From Nitratireductor sp. XY-223 (GTDB taxonomy: Bacteria; Pseudomonadota; Alphaproteobacteria; Rhizobiales; Rhizobiaceae): a stretch of 64,000 nt of DNA. Under the pieces are notes generated by a model. That model saw only the letters and a program-made list of their open reading frames with translations, did no database searches and was not told where the DNA came from. Shown here in pieces: positions 25,640 to 35,466 of the stretch (the first letter of the stretch is position 1; every line of letters begins with the position of its first letter). The position numbers and the translations under genes are program-made. The DNA lies in contig NZ_SPNT01000001.1 of the NCBI RefSeq assembly GCF_004959855.1, positions 1,178,001 to 1,242,000 on the forward strand. Reading direction: 5' to 3'.

Positions 25640-26332
25640 GTGTTTATCCTTTTCTACATCGTTCTGGCAGGGCTGCTGCTTGCGGGTCTCTCAGTGCTGT
25701 TCCTGCGGATGGATCCCAAGCGGCTGGCGGTAGTCCTGCGTTACTTCCTGCCGGTGCTTTTGACCGTATTCGGCGTGGTGTTCATACTGCTCGGCCGCAC
25801 CAGCATTTCGTTGGGCCTGTTCGGCCTCGCGGCAGCACTGTTCGGGCGGGCGCGGGCCAGGGCACGCGGCACGCGCAGCGCCCGGCAGACGTCGCGTGTC
25901 AGAACCGCGGCGCTTGAAATGGAGCTGGATCTCGACAGCGGCGCGATGAACGGTCTTGTGCTGGCAGGTCAATTCGAGGGGCGCGAGCTCGATGCGCTCA
26001 GCGAGTCAGAACTGATGTCGCTCCACACGGAACTGCGCGGAGATCCGGAAAGTGTTCAGGTTCTAGAAGCGTATCTTGACCGCCGGACTCCCGCCTGGCG
26101 TGACGGCTTTGAGGCGGATGCGGACGAGGGGCTGGGCGCCGCGCCAGCTTCTGGCTCCATGACTGAGGAGGAGGCTTACGAGATCCTTGGTCTTGCGGCT
26201 GGTGCCTCCGAGGCGGAGATCCGCGAGGCGCATCGCCGCCTGATGAAGCGCGTGCATCCCGATACCGGAGGTTCGGTTTTTCTGGCGGCCCGCATTAACG
26301 AGGCTAAAGATGTGCTGCTGCGTCGACATTAG
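25640..26332 (+). CDS. Membrane-anchored J-domain (DnaJ-like) protein
   Basis: A 230-residue protein with two or three N-terminal membrane helices (about 3-22, 32-50 and 55-69), a basic stretch, a linker, and a C-terminal J domain (about 173-230) with the HPD motif at 206-208 (RVHPDTGGS). The layout resembles TIM14-like J proteins, which recruit DnaK to a membrane site. The start is GTG, directly abutting the VWA stop. Confidence 0.85.
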   Translation: MFILFYIVLAGLLLAGLSVLFLRMDPKRLAVVLRYFLPVLLTVFGVVFILLGRTSISLGLFGLAAALFGRARARARGTRSARQTSRVRTAALEMELDLDSGAMNGLVLAGQFEGRELDALSESELMSLHTELRGDPESVQVLEAYLDRRTPAWRDGFEADADEGLGAAPASGSMTEEEAYEILGLAAGASEAEIREAHRRLMKRVHPDTGGSVFLAARINEAKDVLLRRH

Positions 26333-26393
26333 ATCGTCCTCAATACTCGATACACTCTCGAGGATGCGCCGGTAGCGCACCGTTCCCTGTCGG

Positions 26394-27818
26394 TCACTGC
26401 TGCGTAGCCCAGCAGCCATATCCTTTTTTCTTCAGTGCCTTGCAGGCTTTCCATGCATGCGACTTGCCGTCGAAACCCGCAAACCGCGCGCGGTGGAGTT
26501 GTTCGCCGTCTCTGTGCGTTACAATCGTGAAGGGCTGGGCGTTGCTGATCATGCCCCCGGTCTTGGCCTTGGCCTCCGCCAGAAGCTGCTCGGCGGCCTG
26601 GCGCGTCGGTGTAGCGCCGATCTGCACGACCCAGCCGGATGGCATTCCGGTGCTGGACGTCGTTACCCGATCGACGGCGGATGTTTGGACTGCGCTGCCC
26701 TGCGCGGTGGCGACTTCGGAGTCCCTCGGCCGGGGAACCGGCGCGACGACGGCGCGCTGCTTGTTGAGGCTGTCGATCAGCGCGTCCTTTCCGACAACAG
26801 GCCGGTCGAGCGGAATGGGGAAGCTGGAAGACTTTTGCGGCTTGGCATAGGCCATGGCGACGCGGACCTCGGTGACGTCACGGAATTTCGGAACGGGACC
26901 AGTCTTCGGCAGGGCTATGCGTGTCGCGGACGGTGCGTTCGCGATCAGGTTTCCGCCGCCCTTGCGCGAGGCCTTTTTCAGGTAGCGCGAAATCAGGCTT
27001 TTCATGTGCTTGTTGCGGCTGGCGCCGCTCTTGCCGCCCATCACGACCGCGACGATGCTGCGGCCGTCCTTGCGGACCGAACTGACGAGATTGAAGCCCG
27101 AGGCGCGCGTATAGCCGGTCTTGATGCCGTCAACGCCGGACACCGTGCCCAGCAGCCTGTTGTGGTTGCCGAAGCGGCTCTTGCCGTATTTGAAGGAGCG
27201 CGTCGAAAAATAGTGGTAGTGGTGCGGGAAATGCTCCCTGAGGGCAAGGCCCAGTCGGGCCATGTCGCGCGCGGTCGTCTTTTGACCGGAATTGGGCAGG
27301 CCGTGCGCGTTTTTGAATGTCGTCCTCTTCATGCCGAGGGCTCGCGCCTTGGCGGTCATTTTCTTTGCGAACCCGCTCTCCGATCCGCCGAGATGCTCGG
27401 CGACGGCCGTCGAGGCGTCGTTTGCCGATTTGGTGACCAGAGCATAGATGGCCTGCTGCACCGAAATCGACTGGCCCGCCTTGAGGCCGAGCTTGGACGG
27501 CTGTTCCGCAGCGGCGTTCTTTGAAACCTTGATGCGGGTCTTCTTGGAGATGCGTCCGCTGTCGAGAGCCTCGAACACGAGATAGAGCGTCATCATCTTG
27601 GTCAGCGATGCCGGATAACGCAGGGAATCGGCATTGGAGGCGTAGAGCGTCTTGCCGGTCTTCGCATCGATCACGAACCCGGCATATTTGGGATTGGCCG
27701 CTGCGCCACCGGCGCTTGCAACAGTGATGAAGACTGCCGCGGCAATCAGTCTGAAAAATTTGGTAAGGCCGATCCTGGTCCGGGTGGAGCCGTAGCTGCC
27801 GAAGGAAGCTTTGAACAC
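26394..27818 (-). CDS. D-alanyl-D-alanine carboxypeptidase (class C low-mass PBP) with SPOR domain
   Basis: Trims D-Ala from peptidoglycan stem peptides in the periplasm. The 474-residue protein has a signal peptide/anchor (about 20-41), the transpeptidase motifs SLTK (Ser71, Lys74), SAN (131-133) and KTG (233-235), and a C-terminal SPOR domain (about 395-474; WVVQIGATPTRQAAEQLL) that binds denuded glycan at the division site. The middle linker (about 290-390) is Pro/Ser/Thr-rich. The start is a GTG at 27818. It converges with the J-domain gene. Confidence 0.92.
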   Translation of the reverse strand: MFKASFGSYGSTRTRIGLTKFFRLIAAAVFITVASAGGAAANPKYAGFVIDAKTGKTLYASNADSLRYPASLTKMMTLYLVFEALDSGRISKKTRIKVSKNAAAEQPSKLGLKAGQSISVQQAIYALVTKSANDASTAVAEHLGGSESGFAKKMTAKARALGMKRTTFKNAHGLPNSGQKTTARDMARLGLALREHFPHHYHYFSTRSFKYGKSRFGNHNRLLGTVSGVDGIKTGYTRASGFNLVSSVRKDGRSIVAVVMGGKSGASRNKHMKSLISRYLKKASRKGGGNLIANAPSATRIALPKTGPVPKFRDVTEVRVAMAYAKPQKSSSFPIPLDRPVVGKDALIDSLNKQRAVVAPVPRPRDSEVATAQGSAVQTSAVDRVTTSSTGMPSGWVVQIGATPTRQAAEQLLAEAKAKTGGMISNAQPFTIVTHRDGEQLHRARFAGFDGKSHAWKACKALKKKGYGCWATQQ

Positions 27819-27976
27819 TTTACAGTCCCATCAATTACGCAAGCACAAATGAGGGATCACCTGACCCCGAATTTTGGAGAAGTCTAGGCAGACTGCGTTA
27901 CCAATCCGTTTATGGTTGCCAAAATCTTTCCTGGGAGGGTGGTCGCAACTTGCCTTGTTGCGCCGCACAAAAATCA

Positions 27977-28005
27977 TTGACTTTCTGCTGCAGTGCACAT
28001 AGTGT
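27977..28005 (+). promoter_or_regulatory. Candidate phasin promoter
   Basis: TTGACT (27977-27982) is followed at near-standard spacing by CATAGTGT. A CTGC/GCAG dyad (CTGCTGCAG) lies between the two elements, of the kind bound by PhaR regulators of polyhydroxybutyrate genes. It is 70-100 bases upstream of the phasin start. Confidence 0.3.
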
Positions 28006-28077
28006 CCGGATGTAAATCGGGGCCGGTCCCCATTTCGCATACGCGTTCAGATCCCCACCGAATGACAGGATATCCAG

Positions 28078-28431
28078 ATGTTCTCCTTTGATGATGCGAG
28101 CAAGTACGGCAAGGACGCCATGGACAACATGCTCAAGAGCTATTCCGCTGTCGCCCAGGGCATGCAGACCCTGACGACCGAGGCAACCGACTATTCGAAA
28201 AAGTCCTACGAGGACAATGCTGCGGCAATCGAACAGCTCTTCAATGCCAAGACGTTCGAAAAGGCATTCGAAATCCAGAGCGAATTTGCCAAGACCAGCT
28301 ACGAGGGTTTCGTCGCCCAGGCAACCAAGATGGGCGAAATCTACGCCGACACCGCCCGCAAGGCTTACAAGCCCTACGAAGCCGCCGCGGCTGCTCCGGC
28401 ACCGGCACCGGCTGCCAAGAAGGGCTCGTAA
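28078..28431 (+). CDS. Phasin family protein
   Basis: A 117-residue amphipathic-helical protein that coats polyhydroxyalkanoate granules or acts as a small chaperone-like surface protein. It is almost wholly helical and rich in Ala, Lys and Glu, with the family segment YSAVAQGMQTLTTEATDYSK near the start, and ends in an Ala/Pro-rich tail with KK. It is a single-gene unit with its own terminator. No PHA synthase gene is present in this window. Confidence 0.88.
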   Translation: MFSFDDASKYGKDAMDNMLKSYSAVAQGMQTLTTEATDYSKKSYEDNAAAIEQLFNAKTFEKAFEIQSEFAKTSYEGFVAQATKMGEIYADTARKAYKPYEAAAAAPAPAPAAKKGS

Positions 28432-28471
28432 ATCAGCGACTGCTGGATTGCACCAGTTGCAGGAATTCCCG

Positions 28472-28501
28472 ACCCGGCGGCCATCGGCTGCCGGGTTTTT
28501 T
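28472..28501 (+). terminator. Rho-independent terminator after phasin
   Basis: ACCCGGC (28472-28478) pairs with GCCGGGT (28490-28496), extended by an inner GGCC-type pairing, and is followed by six T residues (28496-28501). Confidence 0.85.
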
Positions 28502-28728
28502 GTGCGGTTCGAGCCGTAAGGTCACGGATATGCGAGAATTTTTGCGCTCGGCCCCTCTGTGCAGACGTAATTTCATGCCTATGTAGTACAGGTGGCAACC
28601 TGCCGAAACGAGCCGCCGTCCGGGGCTTAAAATTGCACAAATTCGATATAGATTAGAGTACACTGGAAAACGGATCGTGACTGTATCAAAATCAGTGCGA
28701 AACAAGGGTGAGTCAGGACAAGGATAAA

Positions 28729-29094
28729 ATGGCATTGAAGCCTTTCTGGGCAACGATGAGCGGCGACGATGACAATGACGGCGACGGCAAGGGAACCGGA
28801 AACGGTGTCTCCGTTATTACGCGCACGCAAAAGAAGCTAAAAAAGCCGAGCCTTTACCGTGTGCTGCTCCTGAACGACGACTACACCCCGATGGAATTTG
28901 TTGTCCACGTGCTTGAGCGTTTCTTCCAGAAGGACCGGGAGGCTGCCACGCGAATAATGCTGCATGTTCACAATCACGGTGTGGGCGAGTGCGGAGTCTT
29001 TACTTATGAGGTCGCGGAAACCAAAGTCACACAGGTGATGGACTTCTCGCGACAGAACCAGCACCCGCTTCAATGCGTGATGGAAAAGAAATGA
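28729..29094 (+). CDS. clpS: ClpS, adaptor for ClpAP
   Basis: Delivers N-degron substrates to ClpA. The start at 28729 follows AAGGA and gives 121 residues; a GTG at 28708 and an ATG at 28756 are also in frame. After a polar, Asp/Gly-rich N-terminal arm of about 30 residues comes the conserved core, with [20 protein letters not shown], a hydrophobic pocket region including MLHVHNHG, and the end [11 protein letters not shown]. clpA starts 10 bases after its stop. Confidence 0.94.
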   Translation: MALKPFWATMSGDDDNDGDGKGTGNGVSVITRTQKKLKKPSLYRVLLLNDDYTPMEFVVHVLERFFQKDREAATRIMLHVHNHGVGECGVFTYEVAETKVTQVMDFSRQNQHPLQCVMEKK

Positions 29095-29104
29095 GGATAT
29101 AGCC

Positions 29105-31597
29105 GTGCCGACATTCTCCAACAGCCTCGAAAAAGCGCTGCATCAGGCACTGACCTTTGCCAATGACCGCCATCACGAATATGCGACGCTGGAGCACCTG
29201 CTGCTGGCGCTGATGGACGATTCCGATGCGGCGGCCGTCATGCGTGCCTGCGGCGTCGACCTCGACGCGCTGCGTTCGACCGTGACGGAGTACATCGACA
29301 ACGAACTGCACAATCTCGTCACCGGTTACGACGAGGATTCAAAACCGACCTCCGGTTTCCAGCGCGTCATCCAGCGCGCGGTCATCCACGTCCAGTCCTC
29401 GGGCCGCGACGAGGTCACGGGCGCCAACGTGCTGGTGGCGATCTTCGCCGAGCGCGAGAGCCATGCCGCCTATTTCCTGCAGGAACAGGAAATGACACGC
29501 TATGACGCGGTCAACTTCATTTCCCACGGCATCGCCAAGCGGCCGGGCGTTTCGGAAAGCAGGCCGGTCCGCGGCGCGGAGGATTCCGATTCGGACAGCC
29601 CCTCGGCGCCGAGCGAGAGCGAGGACGGCGGCAAGCCCAAGAACCAGGACGCACTCAGCGCCTATTGCGTGAACCTCAACCAGAAGGCCGCGGACGGCAA
29701 GGTCGATCCGCTCATCGGCCGCGCGCAGGAGGTGAACCGCACGATCCAGGTCCTGTGCCGGCGTTCGAAGAACAACCCGCTCTATGTGGGCGATCCCGGT
29801 GTCGGCAAAACCGCCATCGCGGAAGGGCTGGCGCGCCGCATCATCAATGGCGACGTGCCGGAGGTTCTGCTCGATTCAACGATCTACGCGCTCGACATGG
29901 GGGCGCTGCTCGCCGGAACCCGTTATCGCGGCGATTTCGAGGAGCGCCTCAAGCAGGTGGTCAAGGAACTCGAGGAGATGGAAGGCGCGGTGCTTTTCAT
30001 CGACGAGATTCACACCGTCATCGGCGCCGGTGCGACGTCCGGCGGTGCGATGGACGCCTCGAACCTTTTGAAGCCGGCGCTGTCGTCCGGCACGATCCGC
30101 TGCATCGGCTCGACAACCTACAAGGAATTCAGGCAGTTCTTCGAGAAGGACAGGGCGCTGGTGCGCCGTTTCCAGAAGATCGACATCAACGAGCCGACCA
30201 TCGACGATGCCGTTGAAATCCTGAAGGGCCTGAAGCCCTATTACGAGGACTACCACAAGGTCAAATACAGCAACGAGGCGATCACCTCGGCCGTCGAGCT
30301 GTCGGCCCGTTACATCAACGACCGCAAACTGCCGGACAAGGCGATCGACGTGATCGACGAGACCGGTGCGTCGCAGATGCTTGTCGAGGAGAGCAAGCGC
30401 CGCAAGACGATCACCGAAAAGGAGATCGAAGAGACCGTCGCCACGATGGCGCGCATTCCGCCGAAGTCCGTCTCCAAGGACGACAAGCTGGTGCTTGCCA
30501 ATCTCGACAAGGAACTGCGCCGCGTGGTCTACGGACAGGACAAGGCGATTGAAGCGCTCGCCTCGGCCATCAAGCTGGCGCGCGCCGGCTTGCGCGAGCC
30601 GGACAAGCCGATCGGCAGCTACCTGTTCTCCGGACCGACCGGCGTCGGCAAGACGGAAGTCGCGCGGCAGCTGGCCAGCTCGCTCGGTGTCGAACTGCTG
30701 CGTTTCGACATGTCGGAATACATGGAACGCCACACGGTTTCGCGGCTGCTTGGCGCACCGCCCGGATATGTCGGATTCGACCAGGGCGGTCTCCTGACGG
30801 ACGGCGTCGACCAGCATCCGCACTGCGTGCTGCTGCTTGACGAGATCGAGAAGGCGCATCCGGACCTGTTCAACATCCTGTTGCAGGTCATGGACCACGG
30901 CAAGCTGACCGACCACAACGGCAAGCAGATCGATTTCCGCAACGTCATATTGATCATGACGACCAATGCCGGCGCCGCCGACCTTGCGAAGCCCGCCATC
31001 GGCTTCGGCTCGTCGAAGCGCGAGGGCGACGATGTGGAAGCGATCAACCGGATGTTCTCACCGGAGTTCCGCAACCGGCTCGACGCGATCATCCCGTTCG
31101 GGTCGCTGCCGACACCGGTGGTGCACCAGGTCGTCCAGAAATTCGTCATGCAGCTCGAGGCGCAACTCGCCGAGCGTGGCGTGACCTTCGATCTCTCGAA
31201 GGAGGCTGTCGCGTGGCTTGCCGACAAGGGCTACGACGAGCGCATGGGCGCCCGGCCGCTTGCGCGGGTCATACAGGAGCACGTCAAGAAGCAGTTGGCC
31301 GACGAGGTGCTGTTCGGCAAGCTCAAGAAAGGCGGCACCGTGAAGGTGACCGTCGCGCCTGACGGGGACGGCAAGCCCGGCCTCAAGCTCGAGGCGATCC
31401 CGGACAAGACGCCGGCAAAGCCGCGCAAGGAGACCCCTGCCAAGCGCAAGTCCGCCGCCGCGAAGGCCAAGGACAGCGATGCCGGCCCGGAAGCAGCAAG
31501 CGAGCCGAAGAAATCCGGCAGCGTGGCGGTTGAAAGCAAGACCGGCCCGCAGAAGCCGCGCGGCGGGACCGTTCCCAAGGTCCCGCGGAAGAAATAG
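29105..31597 (+). CDS. clpA: ClpA, ATPase subunit of ClpAP protease
   Basis: AAA+ unfoldase of 830 residues that feeds substrates to ClpP. The N-domain (1-145) binds ClpS. The first AAA+ module has Walker A GDPGVGKT at 229-236. The second has GPTGVGKT at about 509-516 and, later, the IGFGSS loop near residue 638 that docks ClpP. The last 80 or so residues form a Lys/Ala/Pro-rich tail beyond the E. coli length of 758; similar tails occur in other rhizobial ClpA proteins. It begins with GTG and is co-transcribed with clpS. Confidence 0.95.
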   Translation: MPTFSNSLEKALHQALTFANDRHHEYATLEHLLLALMDDSDAAAVMRACGVDLDALRSTVTEYIDNELHNLVTGYDEDSKPTSGFQRVIQRAVIHVQSSGRDEVTGANVLVAIFAERESHAAYFLQEQEMTRYDAVNFISHGIAKRPGVSESRPVRGAEDSDSDSPSAPSESEDGGKPKNQDALSAYCVNLNQKAADGKVDPLIGRAQEVNRTIQVLCRRSKNNPLYVGDPGVGKTAIAEGLARRIINGDVPEVLLDSTIYALDMGALLAGTRYRGDFEERLKQVVKELEEMEGAVLFIDEIHTVIGAGATSGGAMDASNLLKPALSSGTIRCIGSTTYKEFRQFFEKDRALVRRFQKIDINEPTIDDAVEILKGLKPYYEDYHKVKYSNEAITSAVELSARYINDRKLPDKAIDVIDETGASQMLVEESKRRKTITEKEIEETVATMARIPPKSVSKDDKLVLANLDKELRRVVYGQDKAIEALASAIKLARAGLREPDKPIGSYLFSGPTGVGKTEVARQLASSLGVELLRFDMSEYMERHTVSRLLGAPPGYVGFDQGGLLTDGVDQHPHCVLLLDEIEKAHPDLFNILLQVMDHGKLTDHNGKQIDFRNVILIMTTNAGAADLAKPAIGFGSSKREGDDVEAINRMFSPEFRNRLDAIIPFGSLPTPVVHQVVQKFVMQLEAQLAERGVTFDLSKEAVAWLADKGYDERMGARPLARVIQEHVKKQLADEVLFGKLKKGGTVKVTVAPDGDGKPGLKLEAIPDKTPAKPRKETPAKRKSAAAKAKDSDAGPEAASEPKKSGSVAVESKTGPQKPRGGTVPKVPRKK

Positions 31598-31603
31598 GTG
31601 ACA

Positions 31604-32119
31604 ATGGACAGACTGCGCGATCGCCTTGAGGAGGGCGATCGCCGCGTCATCGGCGCCGCCGGCGCCGTCGCGGATACGGTGCGGCGCAACCCGGACCGGA
31701 TCGCGGAACTGATTGGCCTGGTCGACGATGACGATACGGCGGTGGTGGCCCACACGGCGCACGCAATGATGCAGATCGCGCAGGATGAACCGGCGCTGTT
31801 CGATCCGTTCGCCGATACGCTTCTCGACCGGCTGGAAGCGTTGCGGCAATGGGAAATCGGCGAACAGCTTCCCAAGATCCTGGTCTGCCTGCCGCTGACC
31901 GACAATCAGGCGGAAAGGCTCTACGATATACTCTGCGCCAACATACAGGATCGCTCCAACATCGTCGCCGCCTGTTCGCTGCAGGGGATCGTAGATCTTG
32001 CCCGCGACGGACGCGTGGACCGGGGCAGGGCGCAAGCGGCGCTGAACGCGGCGCTGGGTTCTCACCGCAAGGCGCTCGCTGCTCGTGCGCGGCGCCTCCA
32101 AAAGTACCTTCCGGCCTAA
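31604..32119 (+). CDS. Hypothetical HEAT-like helical protein
   Basis: A 171-residue protein of alternating short helices resembling HEAT or ARM repeats (for example the DDDDTAVVAHTAHAMMQIAQDEP and DRSNIVAACSLQGIVDLAR parts). It has no signal peptide or catalytic motif. A GTG two codons upstream is also possible as start. It lies 6 bases after clpA on the same strand, so it may belong to that transcript. Function unknown. Confidence 0.7.
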   Translation: MDRLRDRLEEGDRRVIGAAGAVADTVRRNPDRIAELIGLVDDDDTAVVAHTAHAMMQIAQDEPALFDPFADTLLDRLEALRQWEIGEQLPKILVCLPLTDNQAERLYDILCANIQDRSNIVAACSLQGIVDLARDGRVDRGRAQAALNAALGSHRKALAARARRLQKYLPA

Positions 32120-32163
32120 TATCCGGGGTTTCCAATCGGCTCGCGGCGATCTAACAAGATCGC

Positions 32164-32907
32164 ATGAGCACACCGACGAGCTTCAGAAAACTGCCCTGGT
32201 TCCTCTCCGGCATGCGCGGCATATTCTCCGGCCCGGCGCTCGTCCTGATGAGCGCGTTTGTCGGGTTTTGCGGTTTTGCCTACGAGGCCGGCATTCCCGT
32301 CGGCCAGGCGCTCTTCATGTCGGGGATGGTCTGGGCGCTTCCGGGACAATTCGTGCTGATCGGCGCGATCATCGCCGGTGCATCCCTGCCGACGGCGGCG
32401 TTGGCGGTGGCTTTGTCGTCCATGCGCCTGATGCCGATGGTCGCCTCACTGGTTCCGGAAATCAAATCCAGGGACACGCCAACCTGGGTCCTGCTGCTCA
32501 TTTCCCATTTCGTCGCGGTGACGGCATGGGTATTCACCATGGAGCGCGTCCATCTCGTTCCGCGGGAGGGCCGTGTCGCTTTCTTCGCCGGCTTCGGCGT
32601 GGCGATAACGACCACCAATCTGCTGATCGTCGCGATCCTCTATGGCGTCATCAGCCATTTGCCGGCGATGATCGGCGGCGCGCTTTTCTTCCTGACGCCG
32701 GTCTATTTCATCACGTCCATCTGGGCTTCTGCCCGCGGTATCGAGGTTTATTTCGCGATGCTGGCCGGACTGTTTCTCGGGCCGCTGTTTCACACGGCGG
32801 ATCCGGAGCTTGGCATTCTCTATGCAGGCGTGATCGGCGGCACATTGGCCTTCCTGCTGGAGCGGCTGGTGAGCGGGCACCGGAGGCGCAAGAATGCCTC
32901 CCGGTAG
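32164..32907 (+). CDS. azlC: AzlC family branched-chain amino acid exporter, large subunit
   Basis: Inner-membrane protein of 247 residues with about seven helices; AzlCD pairs export branched-chain amino acids or related compounds. Family features are the GPALVLMSAFVGFCGFAYEAGI segment, split by a helix turn, and the LSSMRLMPM motif. It overlaps azlD by 14 bases, as is usual for the pair. Confidence 0.9.
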   Translation: MSTPTSFRKLPWFLSGMRGIFSGPALVLMSAFVGFCGFAYEAGIPVGQALFMSGMVWALPGQFVLIGAIIAGASLPTAALAVALSSMRLMPMVASLVPEIKSRDTPTWVLLLISHFVAVTAWVFTMERVHLVPREGRVAFFAGFGVAITTTNLLIVAILYGVISHLPAMIGGALFFLTPVYFITSIWASARGIEVYFAMLAGLFLGPLFHTADPELGILYAGVIGGTLAFLLERLVSGHRRRKNASR

Positions 32908-33244
32908 CTGGACGGAGCTTCTGTGGCCCTATGTCTTCATCGCTGTGGCCGGCTGGCTGGCGACGGATATCTGGCGCTGGCTCGGCGTTCTTCTCGGCAG
33001 CCGTATCTCGGAAGGCTCTGCCGCGCTGATCTGGGTCCGTTCGGTGGCGACGGCGCTCGTCGCGGCCGTCGTGGCTCGGCTGATCCTCTATCCCGCGGGC
33101 ACGCTTGAGGCGACGCCCGTCACGCTGCGGGTCGCAGCCGTGGCTGTCGGATTTTTGGTGTTTCTCGGTGCCCGCCAGAACATCTTTGCCGGAATCCTGA
33201 CCGCGGAGGCCGTTCTGCTTGCCGGCATATTCCTGATGGCGTGA
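32894..33244 (+). CDS. azlD: AzlD family exporter, small subunit
   Basis: A 116-residue membrane protein with four short helices that partners AzlC. Its start lies within the end of azlC, so translation is coupled. It ends three bases before the stop of the convergent patatin gene. Confidence 0.87.
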   Translation: MPPGSWTELLWPYVFIAVAGWLATDIWRWLGVLLGSRISEGSAALIWVRSVATALVAAVVARLILYPAGTLEATPVTLRVAAVAVGFLVFLGARQNIFAGILTAEAVLLAGIFLMA

Positions 33245-33247
33245 CGG

Positions 33248-34129
33248 TCAGACGAGAACTTCGCCCAGCCGCTTGATGTCCTCAATCTTGGCCTTTGTTT
33301 CCTCGTAGCCGCGATCGATCGCCTCGGAGGCACGGTGAAACTCGGAAAGACCGATGTCGGAGAGGCGCGGCATCAGCAGCATGTCCGGCGGATCGCCGGC
33401 GAGGCGGGCGCGGGAGATGCGATCCTGGATGATATTGTAGGCTTCGACCATCACGTTGGTCATGCCGATGCGGTCCGACTTCTTGCGGCGCGCCGGCGTG
33501 CCCGCCGGTTCGGCCGCGATCTGCGTCGCCGAGGCCGCGTGCTTGACAACGGCCGAGCGGCCGTAGAGGTCGTAGTGCAGATTGACCGCGACGACGAGCC
33601 GTTCCTCCTGGGCGCGGCAAACGGAAACCGGTACCGGATTGACGAGCGCGCCGTCGACAAGCGTACGGCCATTGCAGACGACCGGCTCGAAAATGCCGGG
33701 CAGTGCGTAGGAGGCGTGAATGGCGGTCGTCAGCGAGCCGCTGTGGATCCAGATTTCATGGCCGGTGGATATCTCGGTCGCAACGGCGGTGAAGGGCCGG
33801 TCAAGGTCCTCGATATCGATATCGGCCAGGTGCTCACGCATGCGCTTGCTCAGCCGCATGCCGCCAAGAAGACCGCTGCCGCCGATCGCGAAGTCCAGCA
33901 GCGCCACAATCCTGCGCATTGTCAGGCTGCGGGCGAATTCCTCCAGTTCGTCGAGCTTGCCGGCAAGATAGCAGCCGCCCACGAGCGCGCCGATGGACGT
34001 CCCGGCGACCATGCCGACCTTGATGCCGGCCTCGTCGAGCGCCCGAAGCACGCCGATATGCGACCAGCCGCGCGCCGCGCCGCCGCCGAGCGCCAGGGCT
34101 ATGGTTGTTTCCGGTGCCTGTTGCAGCAC
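33248..34129 (-). CDS. Patatin-like phospholipase (RssA type)
   Basis: A 293-residue serine hydrolase with the patatin Ser-Asp dyad: the nucleophile in GTSIGALVGG near residue 44, the oxyanion loop GGGAARGWSHIG near residue 15, and the aspartate in VDGALVNPVPV near residue 160. It has no signal peptide and probably acts on membrane lipids or acyl esters from the cytoplasm. The start is GTG, with GGAG 9 bases upstream. Confidence 0.9.
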   Translation of the reverse strand: MLQQAPETTIALALGGGAARGWSHIGVLRALDEAGIKVGMVAGTSIGALVGGCYLAGKLDELEEFARSLTMRRIVALLDFAIGGSGLLGGMRLSKRMREHLADIDIEDLDRPFTAVATEISTGHEIWIHSGSLTTAIHASYALPGIFEPVVCNGRTLVDGALVNPVPVSVCRAQEERLVVAVNLHYDLYGRSAVVKHAASATQIAAEPAGTPARRKKSDRIGMTNVMVEAYNIIQDRISRARLAGDPPDMLLMPRLSDIGLSEFHRASEAIDRGYEETKAKIEDIKRLGEVLV

Positions 34130-34313
34130 GACGAGTTACTCCTGGACCTGTGCAGTCTGGAAGCCCGCCGGATGCCTGCAGCATTGCCGGGAAACCCGCC
34201 GAACTTCTCCGCTGACGTCTATTCAACGCCCATAATATTTAAGATTGATGAAGTTGCCAGACCATGACGATCACGGTGAATCGACGATTTCTCAGTCCGA
34301 ATTGAATGTCGGT

Positions 34314-34329
34314 GATGCCCGATGGCATC
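34314..34329. terminator. Candidate terminator hairpin after hisI
   Basis: GATGCC-CGAT-GGCATC is a perfect 6-bp hairpin 13 bases beyond the hisI stop on the minus strand. There is no T-tract, so it is a weak call. Confidence 0.3.
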
Positions 34330-34342
34330 GCTTTTGCGCCAA

Positions 34343-34807
34343 TCAGTACACCTTATTGGGGTCGAAACGCGGCGTATCACCCTGATCAGCTGCCAGACGC
34401 GCCTTACCGGTGCCTGTCTCGACCCGGCGGTAAAAGCAGCTCTTTCGCCCCGTATGACAGGTCGCACCATGGCCCGCCACGCTGACCTTCAGCCAAATGG
34501 CGTCCTGATCGCAGTCGGTGCGGATCTCATGCACGGTCTGGAGATTTCCCGAGCTTTCGCCCTTTTTCCAGAGCGCGGCGCGCGAGCGGCTGTAATAGTG
34601 GGCGATGCCGGTCGACAGTGTCAGCGATAATGCCTCGGCGTTCATGTGCGCAAGCATGAGGACAGCGCCATCGGAGGCGTCGGTCACGACGACGGTGACC
34701 AGACCGTTGGCATCAAATCGGGGCGTAAGCTCTTCACCCTCTTCCAGCGCAGCCTTGTCGTCAGGCGCCGGCGGAAAGGGCGTTGCGGCGTCGGTTGTGT
34801 CGGGCAT
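34343..34807 (-). CDS. hisI: Phosphoribosyl-AMP cyclohydrolase
   Basis: Third step of histidine biosynthesis: hydrolysis of phosphoribosyl-AMP. The ATG at 34807 gives 154 residues. Metal-binding motifs are DCDQDAIW near residue 98 and [14 protein letters not shown] near 114-127. It is the single-domain form, not fused to HisE. It starts 5 bases after folE and is co-transcribed with it; this folE-hisI pairing is common in Hyphomicrobiales. Confidence 0.94.
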   Translation of the reverse strand: MPDTTDAATPFPPAPDDKAALEEGEELTPRFDANGLVTVVVTDASDGAVLMLAHMNAEALSLTLSTGIAHYYSRSRAALWKKGESSGNLQTVHEIRTDCDQDAIWLKVSVAGHGATCHTGRKSCFYRRVETGTGKARLAADQGDTPRFDPNKVY

Positions 34808-34812
34808 GGCGC

Positions 34813-35466
34813 TCAGTCTCTGCCGCGCAGCATCGACATGAAGCGTGCCTGCTCCTGCGGCTCGGTCTTGAAAATTCCGGTGAATGTCGACGTCAGCGTC
34901 GTCGATCCGAGTTTCTGGACGCCACGCATGACCATGCACATGTGCTCGGCCTCGATCATCACCGCGACACCGCGCGGCTTGAGCGTCGTGTCGATGGCGT
35001 CGGCGACCTGGGCGGTCATCGCTTCCTGCGTCTGCAGGCGGCGTGCGAACGTGTCGACGACACGGGCGATCTTGGAGAGCCCGAGCACGCGGCCGTCCGG
35101 CAGGTAGCCGACATGCGCCTTGCCGATGATCGGCACCATGTGGTGCTCGCAATGGGAGAAGAACGGGATGTCCTTGACGAGCACCAGCTCGTCATAGCCG
35201 GAAACCTCCTCGAAGGTGCGGCCGAGGATTTCCCGGGCGGAATGACCGTAGCCCGAAAACAGTTCCTGATAGGCCTTGGCGACCCGCTTCGGCGTGTCGC
35301 GCAGGCCCTCGCGCTGCGGATCCTCACCGATCCAGCGCAAAAGGACCTCGACGGCGGCCTGGGCTTGCTCTTCCGTCGGTCTTTCGACCGTGCTTTCTTC
35401 CGCGGTCGCGTCTTCGCCCAAGCCCTTGGGAAAATTCTTGATAACGGCGTCCATTGTCACATTCAT
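34813..35466 (-). CDS. folE: GTP cyclohydrolase I
   Basis: Makes dihydroneopterin triphosphate from GTP, the first step of folate synthesis. Zinc and active-site motifs include [12 protein letters not shown] and the later [12 protein letters not shown] place the start at 35466 ([12 protein letters not shown], 217 residues). In-frame alternatives are 35481 upstream and 35454 downstream, and no ribosome-binding site clearly decides between them. It is divergent from the IscU-like gene across 271 bases. Confidence 0.92.
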   Translation of the reverse strand: MNVTMDAVIKNFPKGLGEDATAEESTVERPTEEQAQAAVEVLLRWIGEDPQREGLRDTPKRVAKAYQELFSGYGHSAREILGRTFEEVSGYDELVLVKDIPFFSHCEHHMVPIIGKAHVGYLPDGRVLGLSKIARVVDTFARRLQTQEAMTAQVADAIDTTLKPRGVAVMIEAEHMCMVMRGVQKLGSTTLTSTFTGIFKTEPQEQARFMSMLRGRD

